Assembly: GCF_900100355.1 (NCBI RefSeq)
Contig: NZ_FNFH01000003.1
Coordinates: forward strand, 124,001-188,000
Direction: 5' to 3'
From: Microbulbifer yueqingensis
GTDB lineage: Bacteria; Pseudomonadota; Gammaproteobacteria; Pseudomonadales; Cellvibrionaceae
Length of the DNA: 64,000 nucleotides
This document shows positions 38,545-48,508 of the stretch, one piece after another (within the stretch, counting starts at the first letter, position 1; each line of letters begins with the position of its first letter). Position numbers and translations under genes: made by a program. A model generated the notes under the pieces. It was not told where the DNA came from. It made no database searches and saw nothing but the letters and a program-made list of their open reading frames with translations.

Positions 38545-39621
38545 TCAGTCGCTGGTGCGCTTCCTCAGCGGTTCCCGCAGCTGTTCAGCCATTTTCAGTA
38601 ACAGGGATTCGGTAGTTTCCCAGTCGATACATTTGTCGGTGACCGACAGCCCGTACTCCAGCTTGTCCAGGTCCTCGGGAATCTTCTGGTTGCCCGCCTT
38701 CAGGTTACTTTCCACCATGATGCCGATGATCGACTGGTTGCCGTCGAGGATCTGGTGCGCAACGTTCTCCACCACCAGCGGCTGCAGTTCATGGTTCTTG
38801 TTGGAGTTGGCGTGGCTGCAATCCACCATGATGTTTGGAACCAGTCCCGCTTTCTGCAGCTCCTGCTCGCACATGGCCACGCTCACCGAGTCGTAGTTCG
38901 GTTTCTCATTGCCGCCGCGCAGCACCACGTGTCCGTATTTGTTGCCGGCAGTGTGGATGATGGCGACCTGGCCGTCCTTGTTGATACCCAGGAAGCGGTG
39001 CGGGTTGGCCGTCGATTGCAGGGCATTGATGGCCACGTCGAGGCTGCCATCGGTGCCGTTCTTGAAGCCGACCGCCGAGGACAGGCCGGAAGCCATCTCG
39101 CGGTGGGTCTGGGATTCGGTGGTGCGTGCGCCGATGGCAGACCAGGAGATCAGGTCCTGCAGGTACTGCGGCGAGATCGGGTCCAGCGCCTCGGTAGCGG
39201 TGGGCAGTCCCAGCTCGGCAATATCCCGCAACAGCTTGCGACCGATATGCAGGCCATCCTGGATCTTGAAGGAATCGTTCAGGAACGGGTCGTTGATCAG
39301 GCCCTTCCAGCCGACAGTGGTGCGCGGCTTCTCGAAATAGACGCGCATGACGATCAGCAGGGTATCGGAGACCTTGTCGTCGAGTTCTTTCAGGCGCGTG
39401 GCGTAATCGATGGCGGCATCGACATCGTGGACGGAACAGGGGCCGATCACCACCATCAGGCGGTGGTCCTTGCGATCGAGGATGTCCCGTACCGCGGCAC
39501 GGCCGGCGGCCACGGTGGTTTCGGCTGCTTCGGAGACCGGTAGCTCGGTCTTGAGCTGCGCGGGACTGATGAGGATTTCCTGGGAGACGACATTCAGGTC
39601 GTCGAACTGCTGTGTGGTCAT
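38545..39621 (-). CDS. 3-deoxy-7-phosphoheptulonate synthase, class I (AroF/G/H type)
   Basis: This 358-residue DAHP synthase joins phosphoenolpyruvate and erythrose-4-phosphate, the first step of the shikimate pathway. Motifs include VVIGPCSVHD near residue 60, MRVYFEKPRTTVGWKG near 95 (the PEP-binding KPRT), ARTTESQTHREMASGLS near 165 and MVDCSHANSNK near 270. Which aromatic amino acid inhibits it cannot be told here, so I give no aroF/aroG symbol. I start at the ATG two codons after an in-frame GTG-ATA. A 14-bp dyad lies about 90 bases upstream. TyrR control is possible, but no TyrR box is seen nearby. Confidence 0.95.
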   Translation of the reverse strand: MTTQQFDDLNVVSQEILISPAQLKTELPVSEAAETTVAAGRAAVRDILDRKDHRLMVVIGPCSVHDVDAAIDYATRLKELDDKVSDTLLIVMRVYFEKPRTTVGWKGLINDPFLNDSFKIQDGLHIGRKLLRDIAELGLPTATEALDPISPQYLQDLISWSAIGARTTESQTHREMASGLSSAVGFKNGTDGSLDVAINALQSTANPHRFLGINKDGQVAIIHTAGNKYGHVVLRGGNEKPNYDSVSVAMCEQELQKAGLVPNIMVDCSHANSNKNHELQPLVVENVAHQILDGNQSIIGIMVESNLKAGNQKIPEDLDKLEYGLSVTDKCIDWETTESLLLKMAEQLREPLRKRTSD

Positions 39622-39708
39622 TGGTATCACTTATCGCTTGCCATTCCTGGCCGCCCTGCGGCCGTGAAAGAAGGTATATCCTACTAACAGGCGGCAGGCA
39701 GGGCGAGT

Positions 39709-39722
39709 GTTTCAGGTGAAAC
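39709..39722. promoter_or_regulatory. Dyad upstream of DAHP synthase
   Basis: GTTTCA-GG-TGAAAC is a perfect 6+2+6 palindrome 88 bases upstream of the synthase ATG, close to a TATATCC element on the same stretch. It is a possible operator. It does not match the TyrR or TrpR consensus. Confidence 0.35.
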
Positions 39723-39781
39723 CAAATTTATGCCATGTCTTAGGATGCGCATTGCCCGCGTGGCCATGCCAGCCTGGCTGG

Positions 39782-42700
39782 TCAGAACTTCTCCAGGTGC
39801 TGCAGCAGAGGCAAGTATAGGGCGCAGCGGATATTGCGCTCTCCGCGGTCGTAGAAAAGGCGGCGATAGCCCTCCAGCTGCGGGCGGTAGCGCTCTACCT
39901 GCGCGGCGATAAACGCCTCCGGATCCTCGCCCTCGCCGGGTTCGGTGGTCTTGTAGTCCACTATCCAGCGCAAACCGCCGTCATCGACGAAGGTGCGGTC
40001 GATAATGTAACGGCGCAGCTGTCCCTGGCCACTGTGGATTTCGAGCTCGCAGGCCGAGTCGCGGTGCCGGTTGTCCAGCAGCCAGCGCCCGCTCGGGCAG
40101 GCGAGGGCTTTGCGTATGGCCTGCTCGACCTTGTCTGTCGCTTTCGCCAGGCCCTGGCCGACAAGGCCCAGCTGGCGCAGGCGCAGGGTCCACAGGGGGC
40201 GCTGCTCCAGCACCCGCGCATCGTCCCAGTGCTCGATGCCACTCTCCGCGATGGTTGCCAGTGTCTCGTGGGCCACCGTGCCTGCATGGCGGAGCCAGCG
40301 CCGGGTTACCTGGCCGAGCTCGGGGATATTGGGTTCGGCGGTTTCCCGCGGCTGGTAGTCGGCCATGCGATAGGGCGCCAGCCATTCCATTACCGGTATC
40401 GCCGGGGCCTGCCAGTCACCGGGCAGTCGCAGGAAATAGTCCCGCTTCTCCGCGCGACCGGCTTCGTCGCCAACGCTTTCCGCGCGTGGCTCCAGCCAGT
40501 GGCACCAGTCGCTGGATTCCGACAGGGAGGGCCAGATCCCGGCAAGCAGCGCGGCGCTGCCCGGTGACTTGAAGCCGGGCTTCTTTTCCTCGCGCTCGAC
40601 GCAGGCCAGCAGGTGCAGTGACCTGATCGCTCGCGTGCAGCCCACGTAGAGCAGCCGGGTCCCCTCGAGGCGCTCGCGCTCGCTGTTGTCATATTTCAGG
40701 TAGTCGAACAGCGGCTCCCTCTCGCCGCGGGGGCTTTTCGGCGCGAGCAGGAAGCGACTCTCGCCCTCACTGTTGAGCCACTCTGACCAGCGCAGCAGCT
40801 GGTCGCCGCCGGGTTTGCCTCCCTGGTCCAGTCCCGGTATCAGTACGTGCTCGAATTCCAGCCCCTTGGACTTGTGGATGGTCATCACCTGCACGCCCGC
40901 ATCCGGGCCGGGCCGGGCAAAGAGTTTTTCCAGGGCCAGCTGGAACTGCTGCCAGTCGCCGATGGTGCCGCCCTGGTCGTGCTTTTCCAGCAGGCGGAAG
41001 AAATCCTCCACATTGTCCAGGTCAGCCGGCCGGGCGACGCAGGCGGGCCCGCCCAGGGCGAGCCACAGGCCCTCGATCCACAGGCGCAGGGGTTTGCGTC
41101 CGCGCTCCTGCCAGGCACCCAGCAAGAGCCTGCCGGCCTTACCCAGCCGCTCGCGCCCTTCATCACTGATTTGCCCGATTTCCTGAAGGTGTTCGATGGC
41201 TTGCAGTAGAGGCCGGGCGCTGGCATCGCTGGCGGAGCGGTTCTCATTGCCCCAGTTTGCGACTGCCAGCAAATCTGCCCAGTCGAGCCCGCACCACGGC
41301 GCGCGCAAGACCGCCAGCCAGCTGAGGCGGTCACTGGGATCGAGCAGGGCGCGGGTCAGGGAAAGCAGGTCGAGGACGACCATCTTGCTCGCCAGCGGCG
41401 CCAGCTCCGGTGCCTGGTAGGCGACTCCGCTCTCACTTAGGGCGGGAAGTATCTGGTCCAGGTGCTTCTTCTTGCGCACGAGGATCGCAATGCGCCCGCC
41501 GGGGTCGTTCGTGCGCAGTTCCTTTACCAGGGCGGCTACCCGCGCGGCTTCTGCGACCCGCTCCGGGTCGTCGATGCAGCCGTGGAACTGCACCGCCGAT
41601 GCCGGCCAGCTGTCGTCGCGGAAAGCAATGGAGTCCAGGTAGCGCACGGCGCCCCGGCCGATGTTGTCCTGCGCCGGGAAAGCCCGCCGGAAGGTTTCAT
41701 TGACCCACGCCACCACGGCGTTGTCCGAGCGGAAGTTCACCTGCAGGTCCAGTGGCACCAGCCCGACTTCGCCTATGCCCCGTGCGCGCGCCTGGAGAAA
41801 GATACCGACATTGGCGTTGCGGAAGCCGTAACACGACTGCATGCCGTCACCGACGATAAAGAGGGTGCGGCCGTCGCCGGGCTGCCAGCCCGCGGTGAGC
41901 TTTTCCAGCAGCCGCAGCTGCATCTGCGAGGTATCCTGGAATTCGTCCACCAGGATATGTTGCACCTGCAGGTCGAGTTTCAGCGCGAGGTCCGTGGGTG
42001 CCTCGGTATCGCCGAGTGCCACGAGCGCCGCCTGGGCAACCTCGGTGTAGTCGGTTGCCCCCAGTTGCTGGAACACCAGCTTCAACTGGGCCACCAACTG
42101 CGGCAATACTTCTGCCATTGCTTCCAGCAATTGCCACTGGTCGCGAGGCAGGGCGGCGGGGAGGCGGCGCACCTCGTTGACGGCGGCCAGCAACTGGTCC
42201 TCGCCCGCCAGCTCCGCCAGCAGGTCCTTCATTCGTGCCTTGTAGGAGCGTGCGCGATCGTAATCGGGGTCTTTCTTGTCCGGGGAGACAAAGCCGAGCT
42301 TCTTGTTCAGCCCGCCACCCTTGCGCCACTCGCCCTTGCCGGTCACCAGTAACTCTGTGAGCGCCAGCCAGGTGGGCAGGCCGCTGATTTCTGTCGGCGG
42401 TACTGACACGATGCCGGCACAGTTGCACAGGGCATGGGCGGGGTCATCTTTTGCCAGGTTACTGCCGGCGTAATCGGCCAGCTCCAGCAGTTCGCCGGTC
42501 GCACTGCCGAGCGCGGCGTGCAGTTGCTGCAGTCTCTCCCGGATGAGCTCGTCGACCACGAAGTGAAAGTACTCCCTTGCGTCGTCGCGATCACCCTGGC
42601 CGATATCCAGCAGCTGGCCCAGCCATTGCTCGCGCTTTTCCAGCAACATCAGCAGCAGCTTCTCGAGTTGGCCGAGGTCATTGTCCAGGTGCAACAGCAG

Positions 42701-43261
42701 CCGCAGCAGTGACGGTGGGGGATTCTCGCTGGCGAGATCGTCGAGCAGCCGGGAGACCGCCATGCGGAAAGCGAGCTGTGGTTCCTCGAGGGGCTCTCCC
42801 GGCGCCCCCAGCCCGCTGTCGATGGGCAGCTGGCTGGCGAGGCTGCGACAGAGGCCGTCGATGGTCTGGAAGCGCAGGCGCTGGGGTGCCTGCAGCAGCT
42901 GCCAGTTGTGGCGCCGGTCCTGTTCCAGTAACTGGCGGGCCAGGTCCCAGGTCACCGCCTCGTGGGGATTCTGCGGCCGCGGCCGGTCGCGCGCCTGCAA
43001 GAGTGCCTTCAGCAGGCGCTCGCGCATCTCGCCGGCTGCCTTGCGGGTAAAGGTAATCGCCAGCACCTCTTCCGGCTGGCGGCAGTGCGCCAGCAGCTTC
43101 AGCACCCGTTGGGTGAGCAGGCCGGTCTTGCCCGAGCCGGCCGGGGCGGATACGGCAAAGCTGCGGCCGATATCCAGTGCCGCTGCGCGCGCGTCGGCGT
43201 CGGCCGGCTGGCTGACGGCAGGCCTGGAACCCGCTTCGGGGGTAGAGACAAATTCATTCAT
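39782..43261 (-). CDS. AddA/RecB-like UvrD-family helicase-nuclease
   Basis: This 1159-residue UvrD/RecB-type protein has Walker A APAGSGKT at residues 39-46, motif Ia (ITFTRKAAGEMRERL), Walker B DEFQDTS near 440, motif IV (VNFRSDNAV), motif V (TIHKSKGLEFEHVLIPG) and motif VI (LLYVGCTRA). A C-terminal RecB-family nuclease has IIDRTF and IVDYKT, with Asp near 1102. This is the AddA architecture. It starts two bases after the stop of the AddB-like gene, which supplies its ribosome site (GGAG), so the two subunits are coupled. It probably resects DNA double-strand breaks to load RecA. Confidence 0.88.
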   Translation of the reverse strand: MNEFVSTPEAGSRPAVSQPADADARAAALDIGRSFAVSAPAGSGKTGLLTQRVLKLLAHCRQPEEVLAITFTRKAAGEMRERLLKALLQARDRPRPQNPHEAVTWDLARQLLEQDRRHNWQLLQAPQRLRFQTIDGLCRSLASQLPIDSGLGAPGEPLEEPQLAFRMAVSRLLDDLASENPPPSLLRLLLHLDNDLGQLEKLLLMLLEKREQWLGQLLDIGQGDRDDAREYFHFVVDELIRERLQQLHAALGSATGELLELADYAGSNLAKDDPAHALCNCAGIVSVPPTEISGLPTWLALTELLVTGKGEWRKGGGLNKKLGFVSPDKKDPDYDRARSYKARMKDLLAELAGEDQLLAAVNEVRRLPAALPRDQWQLLEAMAEVLPQLVAQLKLVFQQLGATDYTEVAQAALVALGDTEAPTDLALKLDLQVQHILVDEFQDTSQMQLRLLEKLTAGWQPGDGRTLFIVGDGMQSCYGFRNANVGIFLQARARGIGEVGLVPLDLQVNFRSDNAVVAWVNETFRRAFPAQDNIGRGAVRYLDSIAFRDDSWPASAVQFHGCIDDPERVAEAARVAALVKELRTNDPGGRIAILVRKKKHLDQILPALSESGVAYQAPELAPLASKMVVLDLLSLTRALLDPSDRLSWLAVLRAPWCGLDWADLLAVANWGNENRSASDASARPLLQAIEHLQEIGQISDEGRERLGKAGRLLLGAWQERGRKPLRLWIEGLWLALGGPACVARPADLDNVEDFFRLLEKHDQGGTIGDWQQFQLALEKLFARPGPDAGVQVMTIHKSKGLEFEHVLIPGLDQGGKPGGDQLLRWSEWLNSEGESRFLLAPKSPRGEREPLFDYLKYDNSERERLEGTRLLYVGCTRAIRSLHLLACVEREEKKPGFKSPGSAALLAGIWPSLSESSDWCHWLEPRAESVGDEAGRAEKRDYFLRLPGDWQAPAIPVMEWLAPYRMADYQPRETAEPNIPELGQVTRRWLRHAGTVAHETLATIAESGIEHWDDARVLEQRPLWTLRLRQLGLVGQGLAKATDKVEQAIRKALACPSGRWLLDNRHRDSACELEIHSGQGQLRRYIIDRTFVDDGGLRWIVDYKTTEPGEGEDPEAFIAAQVERYRPQLEGYRRLFYDRGERNIRCALYLPLLQHLEKF

Positions 43262-43263
43262 GG

Positions 43264-46020
43264 TCAGGACTGCTCCCGCTCCGGCCAGCGGTTGAGGGGC
43301 CAGAGATTCTCATCGTTATCGCTTTTGATGCGGTCGAACTGCAGCGTGGCGTGGCCGGTGCGGTATTCGGTGGCGAGCATTTCGAGGCTCTCCTGCCAGT
43401 GCTCGACCAGTTGGGCCCAGTTTCCAAAAGGCCCGTCCTTCTCCAGGTCGCCCACCGCCTTGATCCCCTTGATGGGCTGTTCCAGCTCACCGGTGCCGCT
43501 CCAGCTGCACTCGCCGAAACGCACCTGGCCGAAGGCGATGGCCCGGGCTTCCGGCCGGGCGAGGGCATACATGGGAAGCTGGGGTTCGCGCAGCCGTGGT
43601 TGCTGCCAGTCCTTGATGGAGGGCTGCCGGCTTTTGTAATCGATGACCATGGCGGTGCCATCGGGCAGGCGATCGAGGCGGTCCAGTCGCAGCTCAAAGC
43701 GGAGCCCGCCGATCTCGGTCGGTTGCTGGAACTCGGTAGCTGCCACGGCGAAGGCGGGCCGTGTTTTTTCCAGGTCGAGCCACTGGCCAACCAGGCGTTC
43801 GAGGCGCTGCTGCTCGAGCTGCCAGAAGCCCTCCGGCAGGTGAGACTGGTATTTGCGTGCCGAGCGAATCGCTTCTGTCACGGAAGTGGTGATGGTGTCC
43901 TGCAGCTCCTCTCCGGCCAGGTTGTGCAGCCGGCTGGAATCTCCGCAGCGCTGCCAGAATTCGGCCAGTGCCTCGTGCATCAGCTTGCCGCGCTCGGCGG
44001 GATTGAGGCCGAGCGTGGGTGCATTGAAAACCGCCGCGCCCAGCCGGTAGCGCAGCTGGGCATTCAGCGGGCACAGCGCCTGCGCCTTGAGTACGCCGGA
44101 GCCGCCGCGCACGGGCGCGCACTCATCCGGGTGCAGCGGGGGGAAGCTGGGGTCAGGGACGGTATCCAGCCTGGCAGACTGTTGCACCTGTAGATAAAAG
44201 CTCCCGATAGCGTGGGCCCCAGACGCCATCCGAGCCTCCCCGGCGGTTGCGGCAGCGTCGCTGAACAGGGCGCTCAGCCCCTGTTCGACACCGTCGGCCT
44301 CCCGGGCGAAGCTCACGGTGACGTCTTTGCTGGCCCCCAGCAGGTCGGCTGTAAGTTCACGGGCAAGCTCCAGCTCACGCTCGGCACTCGCTCGCGGCAT
44401 CTGCCAGTGCTTCTGCCACTGCACCGGCAGCAGCGGGTTTGGCGCCGGGGCCGGGGGCCACTGTTGCTGGCCGAAGCCCACCAGGCGCAGGTGATCAAAA
44501 GAAAGGGCGCCTGCCTCCAGCACCCCCAGGATCTGTACGGGGCCGTCGCGCGTCTCGGCCTGGAACGGCGTGCGGCTGGCGATGCGGCGCAGGTGCTGCA
44601 GGGCCTGGTTGAGGGTGAGGGTGCCGGTAAAGCCGGACAGGGCCGCCAGTTCCTCGAGCACCCTTTCCCACAGGCCCAGTTGCTGGTACTCCTGGCTGTC
44701 GGGATTGCGCGGCCCGGGCCAGCCGAGTGTCGCCAATACCCTGGCAAATCGCTCGGCCCAGACTTCCGCCGGCGCTTTCTGCCAGCGGCGGGCCCAGTCG
44801 CCCACCGCCTCCAGCTGGCGGGGCAGGACCGGTTGTACCAGTTCCAGTCGCTCGGCCAGTTGCTCGGCGCAGTAGCGCAGGGTGTCGCCGCTCACCTGGG
44901 ACAGTTCGCGTTTCTGCAGTTGGCGGAACAGGGCACTGCGCAGCGCCAGCTCACCGGCGTCGTCGACGTCCTCGCCAGTCTGTACACCGGCCGGGGCGTG
45001 GCCCCAGTAGGGGCTGAACAGCAGGTTGCGCAGCTGGGAGTAGTCCCACTGGTCGCGCAGTAGCTCGAGGAGTTGCAGGGCGCCGGACCCCACCGGTGTT
45101 TGCGCCAGGGGAGTACCGGCGGAGAAGTTGAATGGCAGGGTATAGCGCGGCTGTGCCGGGTCCAGCAGCTGGGGTTCCAGCACTCGCGTAAAGATGGTTT
45201 CCACCTGGCTGCGGCACTGGCCGAGATTGTTCACCACAATCCCGAGGCTTGCGTGCTGGTCCCGTTCTAGCAGTCCGGCCGCCCAACAGGCGGCGCTGTA
45301 GAGCTCCTCTTCGAGGTTGTCGCACGCCGCAACCTGCACCAGGCTGTCGCGGCGCGACACTGGATGCCGGTCCACGACAGTGGCTGCGGTATCGATGATA
45401 TGCCGGGCCAGCGGCGACACCTGGGCGAAGCCCGCCATGGCAATGCACGGGAGGGTGACGAGCTCGCCGCCTGCGAATGCCTGCGCAATCAGCAGGTCGC
45501 GCATATCCGGGGTGATGGCGTCCTGCTCGCGGAGCTCCCCCATGAAGGCGGCGATCATGTCAAACAGCGGGAATTCACTCCGGTCCAGGGCGAACTGTTG
45601 CAGTGGTGCGGCCAGCGCCTCTTCCAGTGCCTCGCCCTCCAGTTGGTGCATGTCGAGCAGGCGCCACTGGATCAGCTGTGACAGGGCGCTGTCCGCGTCC
45701 CGGCAGAGCTGGGCACTGTTGAGCAGCTGTCGGTCGAGTGTCCGGTCCAGGGCCCGCTGCCACAGCAGTTGCCGCTGCTCGGCGTTGAGCACCGGTTGCC
45801 AGGAGGGCCGCCAGCTCCGCTGCTGCAGCTGGAACCAGTTTCGCTCCAGCCAGCCTCCCAGCGACTCGACTGGCGGCGGGGCCCAGTTCCGCTGTTCGCC
45901 ACGCGCCGCCGCGTAAACCTGCCGGCAGCGGTTGCGCAGGCGGTTATTGGGCGTCAGCAGTAGCCCGCCCTCGGGCAACTGCGCGAGGATTTCCAACGCG
46001 GGAAAAGCCGGTTGCAACAT
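43264..46020 (-). CDS. AddB-like PD-(D/E)XK nuclease, DNA repair protein
   Basis: This 918-residue protein resembles the proteobacterial AddB-like group described as 'probable DNA repair protein'. The N-terminal part has an inactivated helicase fold with no Walker A (LLLTPNNRLRNRCRQVYA instead). A long middle region follows, then a C-terminal RecB-type nuclease: RLDRLDRLPDGTAMVIDYKS with catalytic Asp and Lys near residues 780-795. The CxxC iron-sulfur cysteines of Bacillus AddB are not apparent in that region. It is first in the two-gene unit with the AddA-like gene and follows murI by 21 bases. Confidence 0.82.
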   Translation of the reverse strand: MLQPAFPALEILAQLPEGGLLLTPNNRLRNRCRQVYAAARGEQRNWAPPPVESLGGWLERNWFQLQQRSWRPSWQPVLNAEQRQLLWQRALDRTLDRQLLNSAQLCRDADSALSQLIQWRLLDMHQLEGEALEEALAAPLQQFALDRSEFPLFDMIAAFMGELREQDAITPDMRDLLIAQAFAGGELVTLPCIAMAGFAQVSPLARHIIDTAATVVDRHPVSRRDSLVQVAACDNLEEELYSAACWAAGLLERDQHASLGIVVNNLGQCRSQVETIFTRVLEPQLLDPAQPRYTLPFNFSAGTPLAQTPVGSGALQLLELLRDQWDYSQLRNLLFSPYWGHAPAGVQTGEDVDDAGELALRSALFRQLQKRELSQVSGDTLRYCAEQLAERLELVQPVLPRQLEAVGDWARRWQKAPAEVWAERFARVLATLGWPGPRNPDSQEYQQLGLWERVLEELAALSGFTGTLTLNQALQHLRRIASRTPFQAETRDGPVQILGVLEAGALSFDHLRLVGFGQQQWPPAPAPNPLLPVQWQKHWQMPRASAERELELARELTADLLGASKDVTVSFAREADGVEQGLSALFSDAAATAGEARMASGAHAIGSFYLQVQQSARLDTVPDPSFPPLHPDECAPVRGGSGVLKAQALCPLNAQLRYRLGAAVFNAPTLGLNPAERGKLMHEALAEFWQRCGDSSRLHNLAGEELQDTITTSVTEAIRSARKYQSHLPEGFWQLEQQRLERLVGQWLDLEKTRPAFAVAATEFQQPTEIGGLRFELRLDRLDRLPDGTAMVIDYKSRQPSIKDWQQPRLREPQLPMYALARPEARAIAFGQVRFGECSWSGTGELEQPIKGIKAVGDLEKDGPFGNWAQLVEHWQESLEMLATEYRTGHATLQFDRIKSDNDENLWPLNRWPEREQS

Positions 46021-46041
46021 GATGGGTCCCCGACCGGTGGT

Positions 46042-46926
46042 TTATTTGTGGTTATGTCGCGGTTTCTGCCCGCTCGACCGCGCAGCGGGATCGCCGGTGA
46101 CCTCTAATGCGCGCAGCGGGAATTCGCCGAAAGCGCCGGCGATTGCATTTTCACCGTCGGGCGCAGTGGCCAGCAGCGCGCCCGTACTGGCCGTTGCCGG
46201 CAGGTCAATGCCAAGCTCCCCGAGCCACCAGGCCACACGCCGGGCGATGGCGGCACCGGAATCCAGCCACTCTACCGGGCGCGGGGCGTAGCGGTCCAGG
46301 TCCTCCCGCAGCAGGGGGAAGTGCGTGCAGGCCAGGACAACAGTGTCCACCTCGTCCCCGCCGGGAGTGTCGAAGATACGAGCCAGTACAGGGGCCAGCT
46401 GGTCACGGGTAATCGTCTCGCCGCGGAGCTTTGCCTCGGCCAGGCGCACCAGCTCGGGAGCGGGCACGTTGATCACGCGGGCACCGTTGGCGTAATCGCG
46501 GATCAGTCCGCGGGTGTAGTCGCGATTGACGGTCCCCTCGGTGGCCACCAGCGCGATGGTGCCGGTGCGGCTGGCGCGGGCCGCCGGCTTTACCGCGGGC
46601 ACCACTCCTACCACCGGCTGTCCCAGGGCTGCGCGCAATTCGGGCAGGGCGAGGGTGCTGGCAGTATTGCAGCCCACGACGAGAATGTCGGCGTGACTCT
46701 GGTGCATCATGGCGCTGGCACAGGTGACGATGCGCGGTCGCAGCTGTTCCTCGGTCTTGTCGCCGTAGGGGAAGAAGCCATTGTCCACGCCAAAGTGCAG
46801 GGTGAGGCCCGGCAGCAGTGCACGGATCTCCCGTGCGATGCTGATGGCTCCCACCCCGGAGTCAAATATCAATGCACTTGGGGGCCGATCGCCCGCCTTG
46901 TTAGAATGCGCGTCTACCAATTGCAT
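46042..46926 (-). CDS. murI: Glutamate racemase
   Basis: This 294-residue enzyme interconverts L- and D-glutamate for peptidoglycan. The two catalytic cysteines lie in ILVVGCNTAST near residue 85 and VLACTHFPLL near 198. The N-terminal IFDSGVGAISIAREI and the FGVDNGFFPYGDKTEEQL motif are typical. The ATG directly after a GTG is chosen as start. It is divergent from rmuC across about 130 bases and is followed on its strand by the helicase-nuclease genes with a short gap, suggesting one transcript. Confidence 0.95.
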   Translation of the reverse strand: MQLVDAHSNKAGDRPPSALIFDSGVGAISIAREIRALLPGLTLHFGVDNGFFPYGDKTEEQLRPRIVTCASAMMHQSHADILVVGCNTASTLALPELRAALGQPVVGVVPAVKPAARASRTGTIALVATEGTVNRDYTRGLIRDYANGARVINVPAPELVRLAEAKLRGETITRDQLAPVLARIFDTPGGDEVDTVVLACTHFPLLREDLDRYAPRPVEWLDSGAAIARRVAWWLGELGIDLPATASTGALLATAPDGENAIAGAFGEFPLRALEVTGDPAARSSGQKPRHNHK

Positions 46927-47059
46927 CACTCAGGTTTGCTTTGCGGAAAGCATACCAAATTACCGGCCCGGAGAATGCCCACGGGCCCCGGTTGAGGCGC
47001 GCACAGGCCACGACACTCGGGTCGCAACAGAGGCCGTAACAGGACATCCAGGAACACCT

Positions 47060-48502
47060 ATGGAAATCTTTCCCCTCCAGGTAACCATCGAGCAGGCCGC
47101 GGCTGCGGTAATGGCCGTGGTGGTGCTGCTCACCGCGGTGGCCGTAATCGGCCGTCGCGGGCCACGGCGCCGCGCGGATGCGCTGCTTGCGGATATGGAG
47201 GCGCGGCGCACTGAGCTCGAAGCCTGTCGCAACGAGCTGGGGATAGCCCAGGCGCGGCTCGAGGGCAGCCGCGAGCGCGAGTCGCAGCTGGCGACGGAAC
47301 TGGAGAAGTTGCGGGCCGAGCTGGCAGACAAGGCCCAGCGCCTGACCCGCAGCCAGGTCCTGGTGGAAAAGAGCGAGGCTGCCCTGGCCGAGCAGCGCCA
47401 GTTGCTGGAACAGACGCGCAAGGCCATGGCGGAGCAGTTCGAAAACCTCGCCAACCGGATCTTCGAGGAAAAACAGCAGGCCTTCGTGCGCCGCAGTGAA
47501 GACAGCCTGCGCAAGAGCCTGGATCCGCTCGAGCGCCAGCTGGGGGATTTCCGCAAGCGGGTGGAGCACGTGTATGACCGCGAGAACGCGGAACGTAACT
47601 CCCTGCTGGGGCAGATCAAGGCCCTGCGGGAGCAGACCCAGCGCATCAGCGACGAGGCCCTGAACCTGACCTCGGCCCTGAAGGGCGACAGCAAGGTGCA
47701 GGGCAACTGGGGCGAGGTGGTGCTGGAGCGCCTGCTGGAGGAGTCCGGCCTGCAGAAGGGGCGCGAGTATGAGACCCAGGTGACGATTACCAGCGACGGC
47801 AAGCGGCGCCAGCCGGATGTGATCGTGCGCCTGCCGGAAAACAAGGATCTCATCATCGACGCCAAGGTCTCGCTGGTGGATTACGAGCGCTACGCCTCGG
47901 CGCAGACCGACGAGGAGCGGGCCCAGGCACTGAAGCAGCATGTGAATTCCTTGCGCGGGCACATCGCCGGCCTGAACAAGAAGGCCTATGAACAGCTCGA
48001 GGGTGTGCGCTCACTGGATTTTGTATTCATTTTCGTTCCCATCGAGGCGGCCTACATGCTGGCCATGCAGGCGGATCCGGGGCTGTTCCGCTACGCCTAC
48101 GACCGGCACATCGTGCTGGTGAGTCCCACCAGCCTGATGGCGACCCTGCGCACGGTGGAAAATATCTGGCGCTACGAGAAGCAGAACCGCAACGCCGAGA
48201 AGATCGCGGCCGAGGCTGGCAAACTGCACGACCAGTTCGCCATGGTACTGGAGTCGCTCGATGAGCTGGGTAACCGCATCCGCCAGACCGAGGACGCCTA
48301 CCAGCAGACCTACAAGCGCCTGGCCAGTGGACGCGGCAATGCGGTGAAGCGGATCGACAGCCTGCGCAAGCTGGGCGCCAAGACCCGCAAGCAGATCGAT
48401 ACCGGTTTGCGCGAGAAGGCCAACGATGCCCATCAGGCGGCGCTGCCGGAGCCGGCGACGGAAGATACAGAGGCTGCCGAAACAGAGACCGAAGGCACCT
48501 GA
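47060..48502 (+). CDS. rmuC: DNA recombination protein RmuC
   Basis: This 480-residue protein has an N-terminal membrane helix (about residues 10-32), a long Gln/Glu/Leu-rich coiled coil (about 45-180) and the RmuC nuclease-like domain. That domain begins SKVQGNWGEVVLERLLEESG and contains RRQPDVIVRLPENKDLIIDA, the core with conserved acidic residues. RmuC limits inversions between short repeats in E. coli. I start at the ATG with AGGAA 8 bases upstream; the longer open frame overlaps murI antisense. The AEC transporter gene follows after six bases. Confidence 0.93.
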   Translation: MEIFPLQVTIEQAAAAVMAVVVLLTAVAVIGRRGPRRRADALLADMEARRTELEACRNELGIAQARLEGSRERESQLATELEKLRAELADKAQRLTRSQVLVEKSEAALAEQRQLLEQTRKAMAEQFENLANRIFEEKQQAFVRRSEDSLRKSLDPLERQLGDFRKRVEHVYDRENAERNSLLGQIKALREQTQRISDEALNLTSALKGDSKVQGNWGEVVLERLLEESGLQKGREYETQVTITSDGKRRQPDVIVRLPENKDLIIDAKVSLVDYERYASAQTDEERAQALKQHVNSLRGHIAGLNKKAYEQLEGVRSLDFVFIFVPIEAAYMLAMQADPGLFRYAYDRHIVLVSPTSLMATLRTVENIWRYEKQNRNAEKIAAEAGKLHDQFAMVLESLDELGNRIRQTEDAYQQTYKRLASGRGNAVKRIDSLRKLGAKTRKQIDTGLREKANDAHQAALPEPATEDTEAAETETEGT

Positions 48503-48508
48503 TCGCCC

